Assembly (NCBI GenBank): GCA_910589085.1
Contig: CAJUSG010000027.1
Coordinates: forward strand, 1-30,764
DNA length: 30,764 nt
Origin: an uncultured Oscillospiraceae bacterium
GTDB taxonomy: Bacteria; Bacillota; Clostridia; Oscillospirales; Oscillospiraceae
Direction of reading: 5' to 3'
Position numbers and translations under genes: made by a program. Each line of letters starts with the position of its first letter. The first letter of the stretch is position 1. Of the stretch, positions 22,929 through 30,748 are shown one piece after another. Below the pieces are notes generated by a model, which worked only from the letters and a program-made list of their open reading frames with translations, ran no database searches and was not told the origin of the DNA.

Positions 22929-24047
22929 ATGAAAAAAGTTCTTGCCCTGGCCCTGACGGCCGCCCTCGCCCTCAGCCTCACCGGCTGCCTGAATCAGGCC
23001 CCCGCCCAGGGCGGCGGCTCCAGCACACCCGCCAGCAACAACAGCAGCGCCAGCCAGAGCGGAGGCTCAAGCACCCCCGCCCCCGGCCCCGACGGCGCTC
23101 CCGCCATCACCAGCACCGAGAAGGTCAACATGATCTGGTCCCACAACGCCGCCGTTACCACCGCCGGCCACCGGGCCGCCGAGAAGTTCAAGGAGGCCAT
23201 GGAGAAGTACTCGGGCGGCAACATCACCGTCACCCTCTACGCCAACGGCGAGCTGGGCACCGTCCCGGAAAACGACCAGGCCCTGCGGGAGGGCACCATC
23301 CAGATCGGCTCCGGCACCACCGGCGGCCTGGTGGACCCCAGCCTGTCCTACTTCGACTGCCCCAACCTGGTGGACAGCAACGAGCAGGCCAAGGCCATGA
23401 TGGACCGCTCCGGTGATCTGTATCAGTACACCGAGGGCGTATATGAAAACATCGGCATGAAGATGCTGTCCATTGTCCCCGCAGGCTTCCGGGAGACCAC
23501 CTCCAATAAGGCGGTCCACAATTACGAGGAGCTGTCCGGCCTGAAGATCCGCACCCTGGAGAACCCCATCGCCATCGCCTACTGGCAGGCCTGGGGCTGC
23601 AACCCCACCCCCGTCACCTTCTCCGAGCTGTACATCGCCCTTCAGCAGGGACTGGTGGAGGCCCAGGAGAACGCCTACGACACCACCGTGGCCTCCAAGC
23701 TCCATGAGCAGCAGAAGTATGTCATCAACACCCACCACGTTATCATGTGGTCCGGCATGTACATGAATCTGGACTTCTACAACGGCCTGCCCGCCGACTA
23801 CCAGGAGCTGATTAACTGGGTGGTGGCCGAGATCTATGAGCCCTTCCTCTATGAGGAGAGCATCAAGGCCAACGACGCCGCCCTCCAGACCATGAAGGAC
23901 GCCGGCCTGGAGGTGATCGACTTCACCCCGGAGGACTATGCCAAGATGCGCGAGGCCGCCAAGCCCGCCTATGACCTGATCCGCCAGACCGTGGGCGACG
24001 AGCCCATGGAGCTGATCGCCCAGGCCCAGGCCGCCGCCGCAGGCTGA
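22929..24047 (+). CDS. dctP: TRAP transporter substrate-binding lipoprotein (DctP)
   Basis: A 372-residue binding protein. The lipoprotein signal ends LSLTGC (Cys20) and is followed by a 40-residue Ser/Gly/Pro/Asn-rich tether. The DctP fold shows in GHRAAEKFKEAMEKYSGGNITVTLYANGELG, the LREGTIQIG segment, SGLKIRTLENPIAIAYWQAWGCNPTPVTFSELYIALQQGLVEAQEN and HVIMWSGMYMN. In this family the conserved Arg in KIRT contacts the ligand carboxylate, which points to an organic acid. Being a lipoprotein rather than free periplasmic protein fits a Gram-positive envelope. Ribosome site AGAGGA, 8 nt spacing. Confidence 0.95.
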   Translation: MKKVLALALTAALALSLTGCLNQAPAQGGGSSTPASNNSSASQSGGSSTPAPGPDGAPAITSTEKVNMIWSHNAAVTTAGHRAAEKFKEAMEKYSGGNITVTLYANGELGTVPENDQALREGTIQIGSGTTGGLVDPSLSYFDCPNLVDSNEQAKAMMDRSGDLYQYTEGVYENIGMKMLSIVPAGFRETTSNKAVHNYEELSGLKIRTLENPIAIAYWQAWGCNPTPVTFSELYIALQQGLVEAQENAYDTTVASKLHEQQKYVINTHHVIMWSGMYMNLDFYNGLPADYQELINWVVAEIYEPFLYEESIKANDAALQTMKDAGLEVIDFTPEDYAKMREAAKPAYDLIRQTVGDEPMELIAQAQAAAAG

Positions 24048-24070
24048 GCCGGGATACAGGAGGTTCACGT

Positions 24071-25021
24071 ATGGAAGCAATCGCGTACCCCGGCTATGAA
24101 TGGCACCTAAACCAGTATCAGATCATTGCCACCGGCACCCCCGAGGAGCAGGAGGCCGCCCGTCAGGCCCAGCGCAGGTCCATCTGTGAATACACCAGGC
24201 CCGAGGGCATGGCCATTGAGGAGCGGACCATCCCCGGCGGCGACGGCCAGGACATGACCATCCGGGTCTACACCCCCGCCGGACTGCCTGACAAGGCCCC
24301 CATCGTCATGGACATCCACGGCGGCGGCTGGGTGGGCGGCAATCTGGACATCGACAACTACCGCTGCATCGCCCTGGCCACCGGCACCCCCGCCATCGTG
24401 GTCGGCGTGGACTACCGGCTGTCCGCCCCCGGCGGGGTACACTTCCCCCAGCCCCTGATGGACTGCTACGCCGCCCTGTGCTGGCTGGGGGCCCACGGGG
24501 AGGAGCTGGGGGGCGACCCCGGCCGCATCGCCCTCCACGGCACCAGCGCCGGAGGCAACCTGTGCGCCGGGCTGGCCCTCTACGTCCGGGACCACGGCGG
24601 GCCGAGGCTGTCCCTGGTGGTGGCCAACTGCCCCGGCCTAGGGATGGAAAACACCGTGTCCAAGCAGCAGTATCCCCAGTACGCCCTGAGCGCCCCCGTG
24701 AAGCGCCAGTCCCCGGAGTGCGTCTACATGGGGGGGCTGGACGGCACCGTCCCCTCCTACTACGCCTTCCCCAGCTTCTGCGCCGACCTGGAGGGGCTGC
24801 CCCCCCACTACATCGTGGTGGGCGAGTATGACACCCTGCGGGACGACGGGATCAATTACGCCGTCCGCCTGCTCCAGACCGGCGTGCCCTGCGAGCTGGT
24901 GGCCGCCCCCCGGGTGGGACACGGCTTCTGCGTGGTGGACCACCCCCTGACCCACTGGGTCCACAAGGGCATCTGCGGCTCCCTGCGCCGGGAATTCCAG
25001 ATGGAGATCACCGAGTTTTGA
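24071..25021 (+). CDS. HSL-type alpha/beta hydrolase (esterase)
   Basis: A 316-residue hydrolase of the hormone-sensitive-lipase group, start behind ACAGGAGG. The oxyanion motif HGGGW lies at 83-87, the nucleophile Ser159 in HGTSAGGN, Asp254 in GEYDTLRDDG and His284 in GHGF: a complete triad. No signal peptide, so it acts in the cytoplasm. It begins 23 nt after dctP and ends at a terminator, so it is the fourth gene of the TRAP operon. The likely job is to cleave an ester imported by that transporter, or one derived from it. Substrate unknown. Confidence 0.9.
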   Translation: MEAIAYPGYEWHLNQYQIIATGTPEEQEAARQAQRRSICEYTRPEGMAIEERTIPGGDGQDMTIRVYTPAGLPDKAPIVMDIHGGGWVGGNLDIDNYRCIALATGTPAIVVGVDYRLSAPGGVHFPQPLMDCYAALCWLGAHGEELGGDPGRIALHGTSAGGNLCAGLALYVRDHGGPRLSLVVANCPGLGMENTVSKQQYPQYALSAPVKRQSPECVYMGGLDGTVPSYYAFPSFCADLEGLPPHYIVVGEYDTLRDDGINYAVRLLQTGVPCELVAAPRVGHGFCVVDHPLTHWVHKGICGSLRREFQMEITEF

Positions 25022-25039
25022 CCTGGAGCGTGTGAAATA

Positions 25040-25071
25040 AGCGGGCCGCCGTCCCCCGGCCGGCCCGCTTT
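25040..25071 (+). terminator. Terminator of the TRAP-esterase operon
   Basis: AGCGGGCCG (25040-25048) pairs with CGGCCCGCT (25061-25069), followed by TT only; the stem is strong, the T-run short. Confidence 0.7.
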
Positions 25072-25087
25072 GGTGTCTTCTCCCCTT

Positions 25088-25116
25088 TTGACAGACTGTC
25101 CCTCCCGGATTATAAT
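25088..25116 (+). promoter_or_regulatory. Consensus promoter of the lysR-led operon
   Basis: TTGACA (25088-25093), 17-bp spacer, TATAAT (25111-25116). Confidence 0.88.
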
Positions 25117-25158
25117 GTGAAACAGCCATTATTTTAATCTGATTGGAGAGATACCCCT

Positions 25159-26094
25159 ATGAGAGAATACGAATACGTCTCCGCCATCGCCCGGGAGGGC
25201 ACCCTGTCCGGCGCCGCCGTGCAGCTGGGCATATCCCAGCCCGCCCTCACACGCTTTCTCCAGAAGGAGGAGGGAGAGCTGGGCACCGCCCTGTTTCAGC
25301 GCATCGACAACCGCATGGTGCTCACCTACGCCGGGGAGTGCTACCTGGAGCACATCAAGCAGATCTTCGCCATCCAGGCCCACATGCGGGCCGCCCTGGA
25401 CGATATCACCCGCATGGACCGGGGACGGCTGCGGGTGGGCATTACAGGCATCCGCCGGCCCTTTACCATTTTCTCCGTCATCCCCCAGTTCAAAAAGAAA
25501 TACCCCAGCATCGACCTGACCCTCAACGAGTTCGCCAGTGACAAGCTGGAGGAGATGCTGGAGGGGCTGGAGCTGGACTGCATCGCGGTGAATGTCACCA
25601 AAAAGCGGGACTGCTTTGAGTATCTGCCCGTCGCCCGGGAGGAGTATGTGCTGGCCGTCCACAAGGACCACCCCCTGGTCCAGGCCGCGGAGCGCTCCGA
25701 CCGGTTCAAATATCCGGTCGTCCGCCCCGGACAGCTGGAGGGCTGCTCCTTCGTCATGCTGGGCAAGGCCCACCGCATCCGCCAGTTCGCCGACAGTATC
25801 CTGGACGGAAACCGCATCGGCCACTCCATCTCCATGCAGTCCCGCACCCTCGACGGCGCCCTGGAGGCGGTGGCCAACGACCTGGGCTGCACCTTCACCC
25901 CGGAGATCATGCTCTCCTACATCCGGGGCGCCCGGAATATCCGCTGTCTCTCGCTGGACACCCCGGGGACAGGCTATGAGTTCAGCCTGCTCTACCGCAA
26001 GGGGGCCTACCTGCCCCCCAGCACTCAGGATTTTTTGGAGATGTTCCGGTCCGCCTTCCGGAGCCAGCGGGAAAACGAGGCCGTCTATGAATGA
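25159..26094 (+). CDS. LysR-family transcriptional regulator
   Basis: A 311-residue LysR-type protein. The winged helix-turn-helix is at 1-60 (YVSAIAREGTLSGAAVQLGISQPALTRFLQKEE, LFQRIDNRMVLTYAGE), followed by the linker helix and the co-inducer domain (GRLRVGITGIRRPFTIFSVIPQFKKKYPSIDL). It is co-directional with its likely targets and first gene of a four-gene operon, an unusual placement, since LysR genes are often divergent. The stop overlaps the next start (ATGAATGA). The ligand is probably a metabolite of the neighbouring esterase/reductase pathway. Confidence 0.93.
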   Translation: MREYEYVSAIAREGTLSGAAVQLGISQPALTRFLQKEEGELGTALFQRIDNRMVLTYAGECYLEHIKQIFAIQAHMRAALDDITRMDRGRLRVGITGIRRPFTIFSVIPQFKKKYPSIDLTLNEFASDKLEEMLEGLELDCIAVNVTKKRDCFEYLPVAREEYVLAVHKDHPLVQAAERSDRFKYPVVRPGQLEGCSFVMLGKAHRIRQFADSILDGNRIGHSISMQSRTLDGALEAVANDLGCTFTPEIMLSYIRGARNIRCLSLDTPGTGYEFSLLYRKGAYLPPSTQDFLEMFRSAFRSQRENEAVYE

Positions 26095-26980
26095 CTATCT
26101 CGCCACCCCGCACCTGGATGGCAGCCTGGATGTGTCCGACATCCCCCGGAAACGGCTGGGACTGCGCTACACCGCGCCCGACGGCAGCCCCCGCCCCTTC
26201 GACCTCTACTACCCCCCGGAGGGGGCCGGCCCCTTCCCCCTGGTTGTCAACATCTCCGGCGGCGGGTGGTACTACGGCCGCCCCTCCTCCATCCACCTGG
26301 GCCGGGCGGTCCACTCCGCCGTGGCCCGGGGCTATGCCTTCGCCAGTCTGGCCTGTACCAGCAGCCGGGAGAGGAAATTCCCCTACCAGATTCACGAGGC
26401 CCGGAACGCCCTGCGCCACCTGCGCCGGAACGCGGAGGTTCTGGCCCTGGACCCCGGTTTTTTCGCCCTGTGGAGCTCCTCCTCCGGGGCCCACCTCTCC
26501 CTTTTGACCGCTCTTACCCGGGGCGATCCCTACTTCGACCGGGAGCCGGACTGCGGCACCTCAGACCGGGTGTCCGCCCTTGTGGCCGTCTACCCCTGCT
26601 GCCGGCTGGACGCCACCGCGGAGGACTTCCGCGCCATCGGCCTGGAGCCGGTGAACTACCGCTCCGGCCCCCGGTGCGCCGAGTCCATCTTTCTGGGCCA
26701 GCTGGTGGAGGAGAGCCCGGAGCTGTGCCGGCTGGCCGCCCCCATCACCCACGTCCGGCCCGATATGCCCCCGGCTATGATCCTCCACGGCACCGCGGAC
26801 ACCGTGATCCCCTACACCTACACGGTGGAGCTGATCCGGCGCTGCCGGGAAATCGCAGGGGAGGACCGGGTTGAGGGCTGCATCATCCCAGGCGCGGGGC
26901 ACAGCGACCCCCGCTTCAAATCTGAGGAGACCTGCGGCCGCATCCTGGACTTTCTGGACCGGGCCCGCCGCGGGGCTTAG
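26087..26980 (+). CDS. Alpha/beta hydrolase, BD-FAE-like, with altered nucleophile elbow
   Basis: A 297-residue esterase-like protein; the ATG at 26087 overlaps the lysR stop by 8 bases, so translation is coupled. The fold markers are SGGGWYYG (57-64, where HGGG is usual), LWSSSSGAHLS (129-137) with nucleophile probably Ser132, HGTADTVIPY with Asp238 and GAGHSDP with His272. The first Gly of GxSxG is Ser here. Relatives cleave feruloyl or acetyl esters; the acid partner could then be reduced by the flavoenzyme encoded next. No signal peptide. The family is clear, the substrate inferred only from context. Confidence 0.85.
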   Translation: MNDYLATPHLDGSLDVSDIPRKRLGLRYTAPDGSPRPFDLYYPPEGAGPFPLVVNISGGGWYYGRPSSIHLGRAVHSAVARGYAFASLACTSSRERKFPYQIHEARNALRHLRRNAEVLALDPGFFALWSSSSGAHLSLLTALTRGDPYFDREPDCGTSDRVSALVAVYPCCRLDATAEDFRAIGLEPVNYRSGPRCAESIFLGQLVEESPELCRLAAPITHVRPDMPPAMILHGTADTVIPYTYTVELIRRCREIAGEDRVEGCIIPGAGHSDPRFKSEETCGRILDFLDRARRGA

Positions 26981-27019
26981 CCGGAGAAATGTGCTCCCCA
27001 GGGAAAGAAAGGAGTATCT

Positions 27020-28966
27020 ATGACACAAAAATATCCCCACCTGTGCGCCCCGATCACACTGGGGCGGGTCAATTTCCGAAACCGTATGTTCTCCGCCCCC
27101 ATGGGCGGGACCGATATCACCGCCGACTGCTGCGTCGGCCCCCGCACCCCCGGCTTCTATGAGCTGCGGGCCAAGGGGGGCGCCGCCGCCGTCACCGCCA
27201 GCGAGCTGGTGGTCCACCCGGAGACCGACGCCTCCCATATGTTCCATCTGGACCTGAAAACCCCGGGCTGCCTGGCCGGCTGGACCTTTCTGGCCGACGC
27301 GGTGGCCCGCCACGGCGCCGTGCCCAGCGTGGAGCTGAGCCACTCCGGCCAGTACGCCGGCACCTATCTGGTGGACAAGGACAAGAAGAAGGGTCTCAGT
27401 CAGTTCGGCCCCAGCGACTGGGTCCGGCCCGACGGCATCCCGGTGAAGGCCCTGACCCGGGAGCAGATCGCCGATATTGTAAAAGCCTACGGCGACACCG
27501 CCGCCCTGGCCAGGCGGGCCGGCTTTCAGATGGTGATGGTCCACGCCGGCCACGGCTGGCTGGTGAATCAGTTCCTCTCCCCCGCCTTCAATCATCGGAC
27601 CGACGAGTACGGCGGCTCCTTCGAGAACCGCCTGCGCTTCGCCCGGGAGGTGCTCCAGTCCGTCCGGGCGGCTGTGGGGCCCGGCTTCCCCATTGAGCTG
27701 CGGATGAGCGGCGCGGAGCTCTTTGAGGGCGGCTACGACCTGTCGGACGGCTGCCGGATCGCCCACACCCTGGAGGAGCTGGCGGACCTGATCCACGTGT
27801 CCGCCGGGAGCTATCAGTTCGGCTTCTTCCGCACCCACCTGCCCATGTTCGCCCCCCACGGGGACAATGTCCATCTGGCCGCCGAGATCAAAAAGCATGT
27901 CAGCAAGCCGGTAGCTACCATAGGCGCCCTCAACGACCCGGCCCAGATGGAGGAGATCATCGCCAGCGGCAAGGCGGACGTGATCTACATGGCCCGGGCC
28001 CTGCTGGCCGACCCCGAGCTGCCCAACAAGGTGACGGCGGGCCGGGAGGACGAGATCGTCCGGTGTCTGCGCTGCTTCACCTGCATGGCCGAGCGGCCCA
28101 CCACCGGCACCCGGCGGTGCACCGTCAATCCGGTGATCGGCCGGGAGATCGAGGGGACAGAGGTCACCCCCGCCGCCGTGAAGAAGAATGTTGTCGTCGT
28201 GGGCGGCGGCGTGGCCGGCATGAAGGCCGCCCTTACCGCCGCCCAGCGGGGCCACAATGTCACCCTGCTGGAGAAGACCGGGGAGCTGGGGGGCATCCTC
28301 AAGAGCGAGCAGGCCCTGCCCTTTAAGTATGAGATGTACCAGTTGGGCCTGACCCTGGCCCGGCAGCTGGATCTGGCCGGGGTGGAGGTCCGCCTCAGCA
28401 CCGAGGCCACCCCTGGGCTGCTGAATCAGCTGGCTCCCCAGGCCCTGATCCTGGCGGTGGGCAGCAGCCCCATCCTCCCGCCCCTGCCCGGCATCGACGG
28501 GGACAATGTGGTGGTAGTCAACAACTACTATCTGGAGAAGGACAAGGTGGCCGATTCGGTGGTGGTGCTGGGCGGCGGCCTGGCGGGCTGCGAGTGCGCC
28601 GTCCACCTGGGGATGGAGGGCAAGACCGTCCATCTGGTGGAGATGCGGGACTCCCTGGCGGTGGACTGCAACATCCGCCACCGGCCCATCCTCATGGAGA
28701 AGGTGGACCGGTTCACCGCCGTCCACCTGGAGCACGCCGGACAGCGGATCACCCCCGAGGGGCTGGTGTGCAGGGACAAGGAGGGCAATGAGGTGCTCAT
28801 CCCCGGCAGGACGGTGATCTGCGCCGTGGGCCAGCGGTCCAACCGGGACACGGTGATGGCCCTGCGGTCCTGCGCCCCCTGGGTGCGGGAGATCGGCGAC
28901 TGCAGCCGGGTGTCCAACATCACCAACGCCGTCTATCAGGGCTATCACGCCGCCCTGGATATCTGA
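27020..28966 (+). CDS. OYE/2,4-dienoyl-CoA-reductase-type FeS flavoenzyme
   Basis: A 648-residue NADH:flavin oxidoreductase. The FMN-binding TIM barrel (about 8-340) includes PMGG (27-30), HAGHGWLVNQFLSPAFNHR (175-193) and DEYGGSFENRLRF. An iron-sulfur site follows with Cys349, 352, 355 and 367 (CX2CX2CX11C), then two nucleotide-binding folds for FAD and NAD(P)H with GGGVAG (395-400) and GGGLAG (518-523), ending in IGDCSRV. Enzymes of this build (dienoyl-CoA reductase, enoate and cinnamate reductases, bile-acid BaiCD/BaiH) reduce an activated C=C bond in anaerobes. Ribosome site AAAGGAG. Its place behind an esterase supports reduction of an unsaturated acid or lactone released by it. Confidence 0.92.
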   Translation: MTQKYPHLCAPITLGRVNFRNRMFSAPMGGTDITADCCVGPRTPGFYELRAKGGAAAVTASELVVHPETDASHMFHLDLKTPGCLAGWTFLADAVARHGAVPSVELSHSGQYAGTYLVDKDKKKGLSQFGPSDWVRPDGIPVKALTREQIADIVKAYGDTAALARRAGFQMVMVHAGHGWLVNQFLSPAFNHRTDEYGGSFENRLRFAREVLQSVRAAVGPGFPIELRMSGAELFEGGYDLSDGCRIAHTLEELADLIHVSAGSYQFGFFRTHLPMFAPHGDNVHLAAEIKKHVSKPVATIGALNDPAQMEEIIASGKADVIYMARALLADPELPNKVTAGREDEIVRCLRCFTCMAERPTTGTRRCTVNPVIGREIEGTEVTPAAVKKNVVVVGGGVAGMKAALTAAQRGHNVTLLEKTGELGGILKSEQALPFKYEMYQLGLTLARQLDLAGVEVRLSTEATPGLLNQLAPQALILAVGSSPILPPLPGIDGDNVVVVNNYYLEKDKVADSVVVLGGGLAGCECAVHLGMEGKTVHLVEMRDSLAVDCNIRHRPILMEKVDRFTAVHLEHAGQRITPEGLVCRDKEGNEVLIPGRTVICAVGQRSNRDTVMALRSCAPWVREIGDCSRVSNITNAVYQGYHAALDI

Positions 28967-28976
28967 GGTGGCCGGT

Positions 28977-29678
28977 ATGCCGATTGGAATTTTTACCGAC
29001 GTCACCGCCACCCTGTGCGGGGCGCTGCTGGGCTGTATCCTCAGCTCCCGGTTGGGGGACAGCTGGAAAAAGCTGCTCCATAACCTGCTGGGCATCGCCG
29101 CCATCGTCATGGGCATCGTGCTGATTATCCGGGCCAAAAACCTCTCCGCCGTCATCCTGGCCCTGCTGCTGGGAGCGGTTGTGGGGGAGCTCCTCCGGCT
29201 GGAGGACCGGATCAACGGCGCGGCCACCGCCCTCACCGCCAGGCTGATGGGCGGCGGGGCGGATGAGGCCTACCTGGTTCAGGTGAGCGCGGCGCTGATC
29301 CTGTTCTGCTGCGGCGGGACGGGCTGGTTCGGCGCCCTCAACGAGGGGCTCACCGGTGACGGCAGCATCCTGGTCACCAAGGCCATCCTGGACTGCGTCA
29401 CCGCCTGCATCTTCGCCGCCCTGCTGGGCAGGATCATCCCCTGCCTGTGCGTCCCCCAGCTGTGCGTCTATCTGGCCCTGTTCGGGGCGGCCCACCTGGT
29501 GCAGGGGGCCATCACCGACACCATGATCGCCGACTTCTCCGCCGTGGGGGGAATTGTCACCCTGGTGGCCGGCCTGCGGCTGTGTAAAATCAAGGAGGAT
29601 ATCAAGGGGCTGAACCTGCTGCCCGGCCTGATTTTGGCCTTCTTTGTCTCCGCCGCCTGGACGGCCGTGGTGGGATAG
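28977..29678 (+). CDS. DUF554 membrane protein
   Basis: A 233-residue integral membrane protein of the DUF554 family with about seven hydrophobic segments; opening MPIGIFTDVTATLCGALLGCILSS and the conserved ALNEGLTGDGSILVTKAILDC segment. The ATG at 28977 is chosen because GAGGTG stands 6 nt before it; a GTG at 28968 lies in the ribosome site itself. It starts 10 nt behind the flavoenzyme and ends the operon. Function of the family is unknown; a transport role for a pathway compound is conceivable. Confidence 0.88.
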   Translation: MPIGIFTDVTATLCGALLGCILSSRLGDSWKKLLHNLLGIAAIVMGIVLIIRAKNLSAVILALLLGAVVGELLRLEDRINGAATALTARLMGGGADEAYLVQVSAALILFCCGGTGWFGALNEGLTGDGSILVTKAILDCVTACIFAALLGRIIPCLCVPQLCVYLALFGAAHLVQGAITDTMIADFSAVGGIVTLVAGLRLCKIKEDIKGLNLLPGLILAFFVSAAWTAVVG

Positions 29679-29689
29679 CCGCCTGTGAA

Positions 29690-29730
29690 AAAGCCTCCGG
29701 CCCCCTGTAATCCAGGAGGCCGGAGGCTTT
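29690..29730 (+). terminator. Terminator of the lysR-DUF554 operon
   Basis: A 13-bp perfect stem: AAAGCCTCCGGCC (29690-29702) with GGCCGGAGGCTTT (29718-29730). Confidence 0.85.
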
Positions 29731-29759
29731 GCCGCAGCAGGTGATTTCTTCAGGGATGC

Positions 29760-29792
29760 AAAAACCACCGCACTCCCATGCGGTGGTTTTTT
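29760..29792. terminator. Bidirectional terminator behind tRNA-Gly
   Basis: AAAAACCACCGCA (29760-29772) pairs with TGCGGTGGTTTTT (29779-29791), 6-nt loop. It ends the minus-strand tRNA transcript. Confidence 0.88.
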
Positions 29793-29798
29793 CGCCTA

Positions 29799-29874
29799 TG
29801 GAGCGAGTGACGAGGCTCGAACTCGCTACCTCCACCTTGGCAAGGTGGCGCTCTACCAGATGAGCTACACTCGC
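29799..29874 (-). tRNA. tRNA-Gly (anticodon GCC)
   Basis: A full cloverleaf on the minus strand: acceptor GCGAGTG/CACTCGC, D-arm GCTC...GAGC, anticodon stem CCACC/GGTGG with loop TTGCCAA (anticodon GCC, glycine), and T-arm GCGAG-TTCGAGC-CTCGT with a G-T pair. The discriminator is T, usual for bacterial tRNA-Gly, and the 3' CCA is encoded. Confidence 0.96.
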
Positions 29875-29887
29875 AGCAACATTGGGT

Positions 29888-29916
29888 ATTATAGCGTCAG
29901 CGGCTGGAAAAGTCAA
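29888..29916 (-). promoter_or_regulatory. Promoter of tRNA-Gly
   Basis: Minus strand: TTGACT (29916-29911), 17-bp spacer, TATAAT (29893-29888), 14 bp before the mature 5' end. Confidence 0.85.
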
Positions 29917-29946
29917 CCCCTATTTTTCGAAAAACAAAAAATTTTT

Positions 29947-30480
29947 TCAGGCCGCCGGCCAAGCCAATATTCCCTCCAGCAGCCCCTGGTGGACGGGCCG
30001 CAGTCCCTTTACCCCGCAGAAATCAGCCGGGCGTACCAGGGTGGGAGGCTTGGGCAGCTCCACCGCGCCGCAGTCCTCCAGCAGGCCGGCCACAAACTGG
30101 GAGCAGAAATAGTGGTGCCTGCGCTGGAGGGACAGATTGAAGTAGCAGGCGAAGGCCCCCAGCACGCTGTAGTGATACTCCTCCCGCTGGGCGTACATGG
30201 AGCGCAGCCTCTGCCGCAGGCGGAGGTAGGTCTCCTCACTCACCGTCAGCTCGTACAGGCAGCAGGGCACCGCACGGCGGTACACCGTGACCTGCTCCTC
30301 CACCAGTCCCGCCGGCAGAGCAAAATGCCGGTACTTCCGGGCAAAGCTGTAAAAGGGTCCGCCAGGACCGTCCAGACCGATGGAGGCGTGGGTGTAGCTG
30401 TCCCGGGTGGCGAAGTGGATCAGCCGGGAGAACCATGTCCCCGACCGGGTCAGTAAAATATGTACGGTGCGCTGGTCCAT
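29947..30480 (-). CDS. YiiX/YebB-like permuted NlpC/P60 (papain-fold) hydrolase
   Basis: A 177-residue protein; the ATG at 30480 has AAAGGAGG with 7-nt spacing. The His-before-Cys order is that of permuted NlpC/P60 proteins: YTHASIGLD with His31 near the N-terminus and HHYFCSQFVAGLL with Cys126 near the C-terminus. FYSFARKY matches the family strand after the His. No signal peptide, so it acts inside the cell, possibly on an amide or thioester such as a lipid or peptide conjugate; no specific substrate can be named. Two overlapping hairpins precede the ribosome site. A longer in-frame GTG start at 30567 is not preferred because it has no ribosome site. Confidence 0.8.
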   Translation of the reverse strand: MDQRTVHILLTRSGTWFSRLIHFATRDSYTHASIGLDGPGGPFYSFARKYRHFALPAGLVEEQVTVYRRAVPCCLYELTVSEETYLRLRQRLRSMYAQREEYHYSVLGAFACYFNLSLQRRHHYFCSQFVAGLLEDCGAVELPKPPTLVRPADFCGVKGLRPVHQGLLEGILAWPAA

Positions 30481-30502
30481 GGAATAGCCTCCTTTTGAGA
30501 TC

Positions 30503-30548
30503 GGATTGGCGGGAACCCCCGCCAATCCAAACAGCCGGCTGTTTGGAT
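30503..30548 (-). promoter_or_regulatory. Two overlapping hairpins upstream of the YiiX-like gene
   Basis: GGATTGGCGGG (30503-30513) pairs with CCCGCCAATCC (30518-30528). A 24-bp perfect palindrome at 30525-30548 (half-site ATCCAAACAGCC) shares ATCC with it. Both lie between the gene and its presumed promoter, just ahead of AAAGGAGG. Confidence 0.55.
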
Positions 30549-30647
30549 GCTCTTTTATCTTATTCACTATGGTAACATGAAAACTCTAAAATGCGCTGAA
30601 GACAACATTAAGATTTTCTGAAGTTTTGAACCGTCGCACTTCAGAGA

Positions 30648-30692
30648 GGGCGGGGATTACCCGCCCGTCCGGAGGGCGGATGATATCCGCCC
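30648..30692. repeat. REP-like pair of GC-rich hairpins
   Basis: GGGCGGG-GATTA-CCCGCCC (30648-30666) and GGGCGGAT-GAT-ATCCGCCC (30674-30692) stand side by side, separated by 7 nt. The arrangement resembles dispersed palindromic repeats of Oscillospiraceae genomes. Copies elsewhere cannot be seen from this window. Confidence 0.55.
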
Positions 30693-30713
30693 CTACAGCG
30701 CATCATACACTTT

Positions 30714-30748
30714 GGCGGCTGCATTAAAATAATGGTTGACAGCCGCCC
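30714..30748. repeat. Inverted repeat at right edge
   Basis: GGCGGCTG pairs with CAGCCGCC across about 18 nt, with weaker outer pairing ATACA/TGTAT. It may belong to the same repeat unit as the neighbouring hairpins or to a gene beyond the edge. No gene is seen between 30568 and the end of the window. Confidence 0.4.

Noticed and set aside
26561..29236. 891-codon minus-strand frame across hydrolase and flavoenzyme
   Set aside because: Antisense shadow; His/Gly/Val-rich composition, no recognisable domain, and real genes on the plus strand.
30481..30567. 29-residue N-terminal extension of the YiiX-like protein from a GTG at 30567
   Set aside because: No ribosome site; the sequence consists of the two palindromes, and the ATG at 30480 has ideal AAAGGAGG spacing.
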